Origin: Aliivibrio sp. S4MY1 | Lineage (GTDB): Bacteria; Pseudomonadota; Gammaproteobacteria; Enterobacterales; Vibrionaceae | DNA: 64,000 nucleotides | Direction of reading: 5' to 3' | Assembly: GCF_028765545.1 (NCBI RefSeq) | Contig: NZ_JARACP010000001.1 | Location: forward strand, 1 to 64,000 | Part shown: positions 1 to 8,134 of the stretch, piece by piece | How positions within the stretch are numbered: the first letter of the stretch is position 1 | Layout: the number at the start of each line of letters is the position of its first letter | Position numbers and translations under genes: made by a program | The notes under the pieces: model-generated | Database searches by the model: none | What the model was told of the DNA's origin: nothing | What the model saw: only the letters and a program-made list of their open reading frames with translations

Positions 1-4
1 ACGT

Positions 5-439
5 CTATTGAGAAATAATGTTTTGTTCTAGTAGAATTGTTCTTAATTTCTCTACACGCTTTTTATTTACACCAAAATCAGAGTGTCCAGTACGAGACTC
101 AGAGCGAACAATAAGATTACTTCCTTCTATTCTAAGCTCTAAATCATCAACAAAGCGAAAGATCGTACTTGTTGATTCTATTCTGGCGTAGTTTTCTTTA
201 ATTACCGCTATTTTTGCACCTTTCAGTTGTTCTGCTAGTTGAGTGATAGTCTCTATTTTTGTGGCGGGGTTATTAAGTGTGAAAGGGGCTGCGCTGAAAT
301 CAGCTCTAGTTTCTAATGTCGAGATGCAGTTAGGTTTATCTGCACACATCATTTTTGATTTATCAGGCATATTATCGATCCCTTTACTGCAGGCGGTAAG
401 TGTTAGCAATATTGAAAATATGGAGATTATTTTTATCAT
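5..439 (-). CDS. DUF1499 family lipoprotein
   Basis: This 144-residue protein has a short hydrophobic signal peptide ending in the lipobox LTAC, with the lipidated cysteine at residue 17, so it should be a membrane-anchored lipoprotein. The cysteine-containing CADKPNCIST segment near residues 32-41 is the usual N-terminal signature of DUF1499 proteins, a family of unknown function. The gene lies downstream of gltD on the same strand but beyond a strong terminator, so it is probably transcribed separately. The stop codon lies inside the window and the gene looks complete. Family assignment is from recognition of the motif; no biochemical role can be given. Confidence 0.8.
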   Translation of the reverse strand: MIKIISIFSILLTLTACSKGIDNMPDKSKMMCADKPNCISTLETRADFSAAPFTLNNPATKIETITQLAEQLKGAKIAVIKENYARIESTSTIFRFVDDLELRIEGSNLIVRSESRTGHSDFGVNKKRVEKLRTILLEQNIISQ

Positions 440-477
440 AGGTTAGTTCATTATTTTGAATAGGCATTGTCAGTATA

Positions 478-529
478 GAATAAAAAAGGCCAACATCGAA
501 ATGTTGGCCAAAGGTTTGGAAGGAAACCT
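478..529 (-). terminator. Terminator after gltBD
   Basis: A 9-bp perfect stem (GGCCAACAT / ATGTTGGCC, loop CGAA, 488-509) is followed on the minus strand by a T-run. A second small hairpin (AGGTTT / AAACCT, 512-529) precedes it. Together they end the gltBD transcript before the DUF1499 gene. Confidence 0.85.
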
Positions 530-549
530 GAATTAATCTATTTCAAAAA

Positions 550-2022
550 TTACGATGCCGATAGCATTAGTGAATCCGCTTTTGCTTCTAGATTAGAATT
601 ACCCATAAGGTAAGCATCAATTTCTCTAGAACATTCTCGGCCTTCATTAATACAACGAACAATCAGAGACTGACCGGTACGCATATCACCTGCGGCAAAA
701 ACACCTTTTTGATTAGTAGCATAGCCATCGGTTGCTACGTTGCCACGATCATCCAGTTTTATATCTAACTGAGCCAATACACCTGTTGGTTCTGGGTGTA
801 AGAAGCCCATCGCTAAGAAGGCTTGATCACAAGGGATCACTCGTTCGCTACCAGCGACTTCATCAAATCCTGGACGTTCGCCTGGTTTCGCATCTTGCCA
901 AACGATGTCAGCAATACGAAGACCAGTCACGTTACCTGCATCATCAGAGATAAACTCTTTGGTTAAGATATTCCAATGACGCTCACAGCCTTCTTCGTGA
1001 GAAGTGGTTGTCTTCATGATCATTGGATATTGAGGCCAAGGCATATTCGCAGGGCGTTTCTCTGGTGGGATTGGCATGATCTCAACCTGAGTAATACTTG
1101 CTGCACCATGACGATTCGACGTACCTACACAGTCAGAACCTGTATCGCCACCACCAATAACAACAACATGCTTACCTTTAGCATGGATCTCTTTAGTTTT
1201 AAGATCCATGTTATTAGCTCGACGGTTGTTTTGACCTAAGAATTCCATAGCAAAGTGAACGCCATTTAGTTCACGTCCTGGAATAGGTAGATCTCTTGGC
1301 ACTGTAGAGCCACCAGTGAGTAAAACGACATCGAAGTCTTGGCGTAATTGCAATGCATTAATATCGACACCAATATGAGCATTAACTTCAAACTTGATAC
1401 CAGCATCAGCCATTAGATTGATTTTACGGTCAATGATGTCCATGCCTAACTTGAAGTCAGGAATACCAAAGCGCAGTAGACCACCAACTTTCTCATCTCG
1501 TTCATAGACAGTTACTGAATGACCAGCACTGTTTAACTGTTCAGCTGCGGCTAAACCAGCAGGACCTGAACCAATGATAGCAACCGTTTTACCTGTACGA
1601 GAACGAGGTTTCTTTGGTTGTGCGTACCCTTCACGGTACGCAGTTTCTACAATTGTTTTTTCGATATTACAGATAGTGATTGGGTCTTGATTAATACCAA
1701 GAACACAGGCACTTTCACAAGGAGCAGGGCACACTCGGCCTGTGAACTCTGGGAAGTTATTGGTCGAGCTTAAGATCTTCCACGCTTCTTCCCAGCTATC
1801 ACGATATACCGCATCATTAAACTCAGGAATGATGTTACCAATAGGGCAACCGTTGTGACAAAACGGAACACCACAATCCATACAGCGAGAGGCTTGTGTA
1901 CCAATCTTGTCGGCAAACTCATCATTCAATACAAATTCTTTATTGTCTTGAATTCGAACTGTTGGGTCGAGTTTCTTTGGTAGCTCACGACCATGTTCTA
2001 AAAATCCAGTAGGCTTACCCAT
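550..2022 (-). CDS. gltD: Glutamate synthase [NADPH] small subunit
   Basis: GltD supplies electrons from NADPH to the large subunit GltB for conversion of glutamine and 2-oxoglutarate to two glutamates. The 490-residue protein starts with a cysteine-rich 4Fe-4S region (CMDCGVPFCHNGCPIG near residue 47). It is followed by an FAD-binding GSGPAGLAAAEQL motif near 152 and an NADPH-binding GGGDTGSDCVGT motif near 291. The C-terminal AAGDMRTGQSLIV segment is typical of the family. Its start codon overlaps the gltB stop codon by one base, so the two subunits are translationally coupled. Length and motifs match the enterobacterial enzyme; no anomaly seen. Confidence 0.97.
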   Translation of the reverse strand: MGKPTGFLEHGRELPKKLDPTVRIQDNKEFVLNDEFADKIGTQASRCMDCGVPFCHNGCPIGNIIPEFNDAVYRDSWEEAWKILSSTNNFPEFTGRVCPAPCESACVLGINQDPITICNIEKTIVETAYREGYAQPKKPRSRTGKTVAIIGSGPAGLAAAEQLNSAGHSVTVYERDEKVGGLLRFGIPDFKLGMDIIDRKINLMADAGIKFEVNAHIGVDINALQLRQDFDVVLLTGGSTVPRDLPIPGRELNGVHFAMEFLGQNNRRANNMDLKTKEIHAKGKHVVVIGGGDTGSDCVGTSNRHGAASITQVEIMPIPPEKRPANMPWPQYPMIMKTTTSHEEGCERHWNILTKEFISDDAGNVTGLRIADIVWQDAKPGERPGFDEVAGSERVIPCDQAFLAMGFLHPEPTGVLAQLDIKLDDRGNVATDGYATNQKGVFAAGDMRTGQSLIVRCINEGRECSREIDAYLMGNSNLEAKADSLMLSAS

Positions 2023-5000
2023 TATACTGCCTCCACTTCTTCCGTTTGTGCCTGTTGTGCTTCAGCTTTACGCTTTTGAAGAACCGCTTTGTAATCACGC
2101 GGCATCACTTTAGCCAGAGAGGCCAAGTTTGCTTCAAAGTTATCTAGGAAAGACTGAGCAACTTCACTTCCTGTGAACTCAACATGCTTAGTTAGCATTT
2201 CTAATAGAAGATCTTTATCTTCTTGTTCGATAGGATCTAGGTCGACTAATTCAGAGTTTAGTTTAGTTTCAAAATCACCAGACTTATCCCAAACATAGGC
2301 AACACCACCACTCATACCTGCCGCAAAGTTACGACCTGTAGAGCCAAGGATTAGTGCAACACCACCAGTCATGTATTCACAACCGTGATCACCAACGCCT
2401 TCAACCACAACTCGTGCACCTGAGTTACGTACACAGAAACGCTCACCAGCCATACCGCGAATATAAGATTCGCCAGAAGTTGCGCCGTAGAAACAAACGT
2501 TACCTACAACAATGTTATCTTCAGCTACAATCGTTGATTTTAGGTTTGGATAAAGAACTAGCGTACCGCCAGATAAGCCTTTACCCCAATAATCATTCGC
2601 ATCGCCTTCGACTTCAAATTTCACACCTTTCGCAAGGAAAGCCCCTAGACTTTGACCAGCCGAACCGTTGAACTTCACGTTCATTGGTTGTGGCAAACCT
2701 TGGTCTTTATAGACTTTTGAAATCTCATTCGACAGCATAGTACCTACACTTCGGTCGGTATTTAGGATATCGAACTCAGCATTAACCGTTTCACCTTTCT
2801 CAAGTGCAGGAGCCGCTATTTGAATAAGCTTACGATCCAATACATCTTCTAGATTATGCTGCTGTTTAATTTGGTTATAAATACCATCTTCAGCACGAGG
2901 CTGTTCAACGTGTAGTACTGGTGATAAATCTAAGTTTTTGTATTTCCAGTGACCGATATCATCACGAACTTTAAGTTTGTGCGATTGGCCAACCATTTCA
3001 TCAATAGAACGGAAACCAAGTTCTGCCATTACTTCACGTAAACCTTCAGCCATGTACTGGAAGAAAGTAACCACATCTTCTACGCGACCATCGAAACGCT
3101 CACGAAGGGTTTTGTTTTGTGTTGCGATACCAACAGGGCAGGTATTCTTATGACACTTACGCATCATGATACAGCCTTCAACAACAAGAGCTGCTGTTGC
3201 TACACCCCATTCTTCAGCACCAAGAAGTGTTGCTACTGCAAGATCTCGAGGTGTTTTCATTTGGCCATCAGACTGAACAACGATACGGTTACGTAAACCA
3301 TTTTTCAGTAGTGTTTGGTGTGTTTCTGCCAGACCTAGCTCCCATGGAAGACCAGTATGACGAATTGAAGACATTGGAGATGCACCTGTACCACCATCAA
3401 AACCAGCGATAAGTACAACGTCTGCTTTTGCTTTTGCTACACCAGAGGCGATAGTACCAACACCCGCTTCAGATACTAACTTAACGTTAACGCGGCCTTT
3501 ACGGTTGGCGTTTTTCAGATCATAGATAAGCTGTGCTAAATCTTCGATTGAATAAATATCATGATGTGGCGGTGGTGAAATCAGACCAACTCCAGGAGTT
3601 GAGTGACGTGTAGCACCAATCCAATCATCGACTTTATCACCAGGTAGTTGACCACCTTCGCCAGGTTTTGCACCTTGAGCCATCTTGATTTGTAGCTCAT
3701 CAGCGTTAGTTAGGTAGTAAGATGTCACACCAAAACGACCAGAAGCCACTTGTTTGATTGCTGAACGTTCCCAGTCACCATTGTCTTTTTTCTCAAAACG
3801 AATTGGGTCTTCACCACCTTCACCTGAGTTAGATTTAGCACCGATACGGTTCATAGCAACAGCAAGTGTTGAGTGAGCTTCATGTGAGATAGAACCAAAC
3901 GACATTGCACCAGTAGCAAAACGTTTTAGGATTTTCTCAATAGGTTCTACTTCTTCTAAAGGAATAGATCCTGCAGGATTTTTGATGAAATCTAATTGGC
4001 TACGCAGTGTTGCTGCATCATCACCTTGATCATCAACCGCTTTCGCGTATTTCTTGAATTGACCGTAATCTTTATTACGAGTTGACTCTTGAAGTAGAGA
4101 AATAGTTTCAGGGTTAAACAGGTGCTTCTCACCACGTTGTTTCCACTGATATACACCGCCCACATCAAGTACTTGAACTGGGATCTCACGAGTTGGATAG
4201 CCAACACGGTGACGGATTAGAACTTCTTTTGCGATATCATCAATCGTTAGACCTTGGATACGAGAAACGGTACCGGTGAAGTACTTATCAACCACTGATT
4301 TACTGATACCAAGCGCTTCAAAGATTTGAGCACCATGGTATGACTGCAGTGTTGAAATACCCATCTTAGAGAAAATCTTAAGTAGGCCGCCATTAACCCC
4401 TTTACGGTAGTTATCAAACAATACTTTTGGATGAACTGTTGGGTCTAGTTTCTTAACTCGTTGAAGTTCAACAATTGTCTCAATTACTAAGTATGGGTTT
4501 ACTGCGTTTGCGCCGTAACCAACCAGTGTTGCAAAGTGATGAGTTTCACGAGCATCACCCGTTTCAATCACGATGTCACATTTAGCTCGTAACCCTTTAC
4601 GGATTAGATGGTGATGAACCGCACCAACGGCTAGCATTGCAGGAATTGCTGCGTGGTTTGAGTTTACTGCGCGGTCTGTTAGTAGAATGATAGAGTAGCC
4701 ATCAACGACGGCATCTTCTGCATACTGGCAGATACGTTTAAGTGCACGCTCAAGTTTGCCTGCATCTTCATTGGCTTGGAATACGATATCTAGCGTTTTA
4801 GCTTGTAGGTGCTCGTTATCAATAGCACGCAGTTTTTCTAGCTCAGAGTTAGAAAGAACTGGTGATTCAAGCTCAACCTTTTGACAGTGCTCAGGCGTTT
4901 CAGTAAGTAAGTTTTGGTCTTTGCCTAAGTAGGTGTTTAGCGACATAACCATACGTTCACGGATCGGATCGATCGGTGGGTTAGTTACTTGAGCAAACAA

Positions 5001-6569
5001 CTGCTTAAAGTAGTTAGATAAATGCTGAGATTGATGAGAAAGAATCGCCAGTGGCCAATCGGCTCCCATGGCAGTTAATGGCTCATAAGCCGTTTTTGCT
5101 AATGGTAAAATAATTTCATTTACTTCTTCAGAGGTAACACCAAATGCTTGTTGACGGTTCAGTAGGCGCTCTGGAGAAGGTTGACTGTATTGGTTTGTTG
5201 CTTCAGGTAGCTTATTTAAGCTTAATAGATTTTCTTCAACCCATTTTTCATAAGGTTGTGATTTCGCAATCCCATCTTTTACTTCTTCATCAGAAATAAT
5301 ACGACCTTGCTCTAAGTCAGCAACAAAGATACGACCGGGTTGCAGACGACCACGGAACTCAATGTTTTCTGGTGCTATTTTTACAACGCCAGATTCAGAT
5401 GCCATCACAAGGAAATCATCTTTTGTTACGGTATAGCGAGAAGGACGAAGACCATTACGGTCAAGTGTTGCACCTACTTGAACACCATCGGTGAAACAAA
5501 CAGACGCAGGGCCATCCCAAGGTTCCATCACGTTGGCGTGGTACTGATAGAACGCACGACGTGTAGGATCCATATTTTTATTTTCTTGCCACGCTTCAGG
5601 TATCATCATCATTAATGCGTGAGGCAAGCTGCGGCCAGAAAGAACTAGCAGTTCTAACGCCATATCAAAGTTCGATGAATCTGAGCTGCCTTCCTGACAA
5701 ATAGGAAGTAGCATATCCATCTCTTGCTGGCTAAATAAATCAGACTCTATAATCGCTTCACGCGCTTTCATCCAGTTCAAGTTACCACGAACGGTATTGA
5801 TCTCACCATTGTGCGCGATGTAACGGAATGGTTGAGCTAAACGCCAGCGAGGGAAGGTATTTGTAGAGAAACGAGAGTGAACCAGCGCTAATGCCGTCAC
5901 CATTGTTGGATTTTGTAAATCAAGGAAGTACTGTGGTACTTGTTCAGTTGTTAATTGACCTTTATAAACCAGTGTTTTGTACGATAGAGAGTTGATGTAA
6001 AAATCATCACCAATATTAGAAATACTCTCCAAACATACTCGAACAGTGTAGTTGCGTAGAACATACAATTTACGCTCAAGCTCTTCTGATGTCATTGATG
6101 GGCCACCAGAAATAAATACATGCTCAAATTGAGGTTCTGTACTTAGTGGGTCGTCGCCTAGCATTGAATTATCGACAGGAAGAACGCGATAGCCAATGAT
6201 TTCTAAATCAAGACGTTGAGCATTACGCTCTAAAATATCTCTACATTGTTGACGTTTATGCTCATCTTTAGGGAATAAGACAACACCAACACCGTATTTC
6301 TCAAAAGATGGCAGTTTAATACCAAGTTTTACGGCTTCTTCTAATAAAAACTCATGAGGCTTTTGTAAAAGAATACCCGCGCCGTCACCACTGCATGGAT
6401 CACAGCCTTGACCACCACGGTGTTCCATACGAGCAAGCATATCAAGTGCTTGAGTAACCACATCATGAGATTTACGGTTTTTGAGGTGAGCGACAAAACC
6501 GATACCACACGCATCATGCTCCAACTCGGGAGTATACATGCCTTGTGTATTCTGCTCTCTATCTACCAT
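2022..6569 (-). CDS. gltB: Glutamate synthase [NADPH] large subunit
   Basis: GltB (1515 residues) is the catalytic subunit of GOGAT, the ammonia-assimilation enzyme that works with glutamine synthetase. The class II glutamine amidotransferase nucleophile is Cys21 in HDACGIGF, so residues 1-20 are a propeptide. An FMN-binding synthase barrel lies around 850-1200 and carries the cysteine cluster of the 3Fe-4S centre (MRKCHKNTCPVGIATQ). A C-terminal beta-helix with repeated glycine motifs follows. A good Shine-Dalgarno (GGAAGGA) lies 7 nt before the ATG at 6569. The gene is first in the gltBD operon and has an unusually long upstream region of over 500 bp shared with the divergent yhcC-type gene. 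Confidence 0.98.
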   Translation of the reverse strand: MVDREQNTQGMYTPELEHDACGIGFVAHLKNRKSHDVVTQALDMLARMEHRGGQGCDPCSGDGAGILLQKPHEFLLEEAVKLGIKLPSFEKYGVGVVLFPKDEHKRQQCRDILERNAQRLDLEIIGYRVLPVDNSMLGDDPLSTEPQFEHVFISGGPSMTSEELERKLYVLRNYTVRVCLESISNIGDDFYINSLSYKTLVYKGQLTTEQVPQYFLDLQNPTMVTALALVHSRFSTNTFPRWRLAQPFRYIAHNGEINTVRGNLNWMKAREAIIESDLFSQQEMDMLLPICQEGSSDSSNFDMALELLVLSGRSLPHALMMMIPEAWQENKNMDPTRRAFYQYHANVMEPWDGPASVCFTDGVQVGATLDRNGLRPSRYTVTKDDFLVMASESGVVKIAPENIEFRGRLQPGRIFVADLEQGRIISDEEVKDGIAKSQPYEKWVEENLLSLNKLPEATNQYSQPSPERLLNRQQAFGVTSEEVNEIILPLAKTAYEPLTAMGADWPLAILSHQSQHLSNYFKQLFAQVTNPPIDPIRERMVMSLNTYLGKDQNLLTETPEHCQKVELESPVLSNSELEKLRAIDNEHLQAKTLDIVFQANEDAGKLERALKRICQYAEDAVVDGYSIILLTDRAVNSNHAAIPAMLAVGAVHHHLIRKGLRAKCDIVIETGDARETHHFATLVGYGANAVNPYLVIETIVELQRVKKLDPTVHPKVLFDNYRKGVNGGLLKIFSKMGISTLQSYHGAQIFEALGISKSVVDKYFTGTVSRIQGLTIDDIAKEVLIRHRVGYPTREIPVQVLDVGGVYQWKQRGEKHLFNPETISLLQESTRNKDYGQFKKYAKAVDDQGDDAATLRSQLDFIKNPAGSIPLEEVEPIEKILKRFATGAMSFGSISHEAHSTLAVAMNRIGAKSNSGEGGEDPIRFEKKDNGDWERSAIKQVASGRFGVTSYYLTNADELQIKMAQGAKPGEGGQLPGDKVDDWIGATRHSTPGVGLISPPPHHDIYSIEDLAQLIYDLKNANRKGRVNVKLVSEAGVGTIASGVAKAKADVVLIAGFDGGTGASPMSSIRHTGLPWELGLAETHQTLLKNGLRNRIVVQSDGQMKTPRDLAVATLLGAEEWGVATAALVVEGCIMMRKCHKNTCPVGIATQNKTLRERFDGRVEDVVTFFQYMAEGLREVMAELGFRSIDEMVGQSHKLKVRDDIGHWKYKNLDLSPVLHVEQPRAEDGIYNQIKQQHNLEDVLDRKLIQIAAPALEKGETVNAEFDILNTDRSVGTMLSNEISKVYKDQGLPQPMNVKFNGSAGQSLGAFLAKGVKFEVEGDANDYWGKGLSGGTLVLYPNLKSTIVAEDNIVVGNVCFYGATSGESYIRGMAGERFCVRNSGARVVVEGVGDHGCEYMTGGVALILGSTGRNFAAGMSGGVAYVWDKSGDFETKLNSELVDLDPIEQEDKDLLLEMLTKHVEFTGSEVAQSFLDNFEANLASLAKVMPRDYKAVLQKRKAEAQQAQTEEVEAV

Positions 6570-7138
6570 AGATACATCCTTCCAGTATTATGCAGACACA
6601 ACTTCTCTACGTAAGTTTCTGTCTAGTCCTTTGCTAAATTTTAAATCGAACTTGCTGTGAGTTAGTCTCAAGAGGTAGCAAGTTTGAATCCATTCTGGTG
6701 TTTGCGGGCATCACTTAATATGACGTGCAAACAAACCCAATCCATTGCGGTATCTATCAAATACACCTTTATCCATTGTATTTGTTGTTTGAGAGTAGAT
6801 ACCACTATCGAAAAACCACAACATTCGTGTTGGTGGCAAATTAAACTATTTAACGATGTAACTATCCTACATTTTTGTCATATTAAATACCAACGAAAGT
6901 TGCACGTAATTTTCACTTTTTTTACTCAAAATGAATAAGTATTTATAATAATTCGGCTTTTTTTGCGATAAATTGCCTCTTTATGCGCCTTTTATTGATA
7001 TAAATTACAATTAAGATGGGTGGATTTCGATATTATTTACGGTCTTTTTTTACAAACGAGTTAGCAACTTTCACAAATAGGAGTGAGACTTCTTTTTATT
7101 TGTGAACTAAGTGTTTGATTTATTAATTGGTTATCGCA
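6570..7138. other. Divergent gltB / yhcC-type promoter region
   Basis: This 569-bp AT-rich stretch separates gltB (minus) from the radical SAM gene (plus) and must hold both promoters. It contains an interrupted inverted repeat (arms near 6753-6768 and 6776-6803, outer halves GGTATCTA / TAGATACC). On the minus strand there is a 37-codon reading frame at 6824-6711 without a clear ribosome binding site. In E. coli gltBD is under Lrp control, but I cannot call an Lrp site by eye. No protein gene here is supported well enough to list. Confidence 0.6.
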
Positions 7139-8080
7139 ATGCAACTTCATGAACTAGCAAATACCTTTGGGCAAGATCTACAGCGCCGTTATGGTGAAAA
7201 AGTACATAAGCTGACCCTTCATGGTGGATTCAGTTGTCCAAACAGGGATGGAACGATAGGAAAGGGGGGATGTACCTTTTGTAATGTGGCTTCATTTTCT
7301 GATGAACAAGAGCAGTTCAAATCGATTCATGATCAGTTGGTAGATAGAGCTGGAGAAGTGCAGCGTGCTAAAAAGTACCTTGCTTATTTTCAGGCTTATA
7401 CGAACACCTTTGCTGAAGTGCAGGTATTAAGAAATATGTATGAAGAAGCACTTAAGTCGGCCAATATTGTTGGATTATGCGTTGGGACACGCCCTGATTG
7501 TGTGCCAGATGCTGTATTGGATTTACTAAAAGGGTATGTTGATGATGGCTATGAAGTTTGGTTAGAGCTTGGGTTACAAACGGCCAATGATAAAACGTTA
7601 AAACGTATTAATCGAGGACATGATTTTGCCTGTTATGATGAGATTACTCGTAAGGCAAGATCGCTTGGAATTAAAGTGTGTACTCATTTAATCATTGGTT
7701 TGCCAGGAGATACTAAAGATGACTACCGAGCGACATTAGCAAAGGTACTTGAAACGGGTACTGATGGATTAAAGTTGCATCCTTTGCATATCGTAGAAGG
7801 AAGTACGATGGCAAAAGCATGGCGAGCAGGAAAAATTGAAGCACCAGAGATGGACGATTATGTAGATGTAGCTTGTGAGTTAATTAGATTAACGCCACCA
7901 GGGATTGTGTATCATCGAGTGTCAGCAACTGCGAGAAGGCCAACCTTATTATCGCCTTTATGGTGTGAGCCGCGTTGGTTAGGATTAACTAACGTAGGTA
8001 TGGCCCTTAATGAAAAAGGGTCGCAAGGCTCTTTGATAAACCAACCCTTCAAATATACTGCTCCAATATTGAAAAAATAA
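7139..8080 (+). CDS. yhcC: TIGR01212 radical SAM protein (YhcC family)
   Basis: A 313-residue radical SAM protein close to E. coli YhcC, whose substrate is unknown. The SAM/4Fe-4S motif is GGCTFCNVASF (Cys-x2-Cys, with the preceding Cys in GGFSCPNRDG). VGTRPDCVPDAVLDLL and GLQTANDKTLKRINRGHDF further along are characteristic of this subfamily. I chose the ATG at 7139 (MQLHELANTFG), which aligns with the E. coli start, over an upstream in-frame TTG. The gltB-yhcC-arcB neighbourhood is the same as in E. coli. Function beyond radical chemistry cannot be stated; the conserved placement next to arcB is the only hint. Confidence 0.93.
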   Translation: MQLHELANTFGQDLQRRYGEKVHKLTLHGGFSCPNRDGTIGKGGCTFCNVASFSDEQEQFKSIHDQLVDRAGEVQRAKKYLAYFQAYTNTFAEVQVLRNMYEEALKSANIVGLCVGTRPDCVPDAVLDLLKGYVDDGYEVWLELGLQTANDKTLKRINRGHDFACYDEITRKARSLGIKVCTHLIIGLPGDTKDDYRATLAKVLETGTDGLKLHPLHIVEGSTMAKAWRAGKIEAPEMDDYVDVACELIRLTPPGIVYHRVSATARRPTLLSPLWCEPRWLGLTNVGMALNEKGSQGSLINQPFKYTAPILKK

Positions 8081-8134
8081 CTCAAATAGAACTAACCCTG
8101 ATATTATTTATCTGAATACTATCAGGGTGTGTTT

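Noticed and set aside
6684-6938. 84-codon plus-strand frame in the gltB/yhcC gap
   Set aside because: Its composition (many Cys, His and Ile) is that of translated AT-rich noncoding DNA, it lacks a ribosome binding site and it resembles no family.
6932-6945. ARG-box-like TGAATAAGTATTTA upstream of gltB/yhcC
   Set aside because: Only one imperfect half of the usual tandem pair is present; AT-rich DNA gives such matches by chance.
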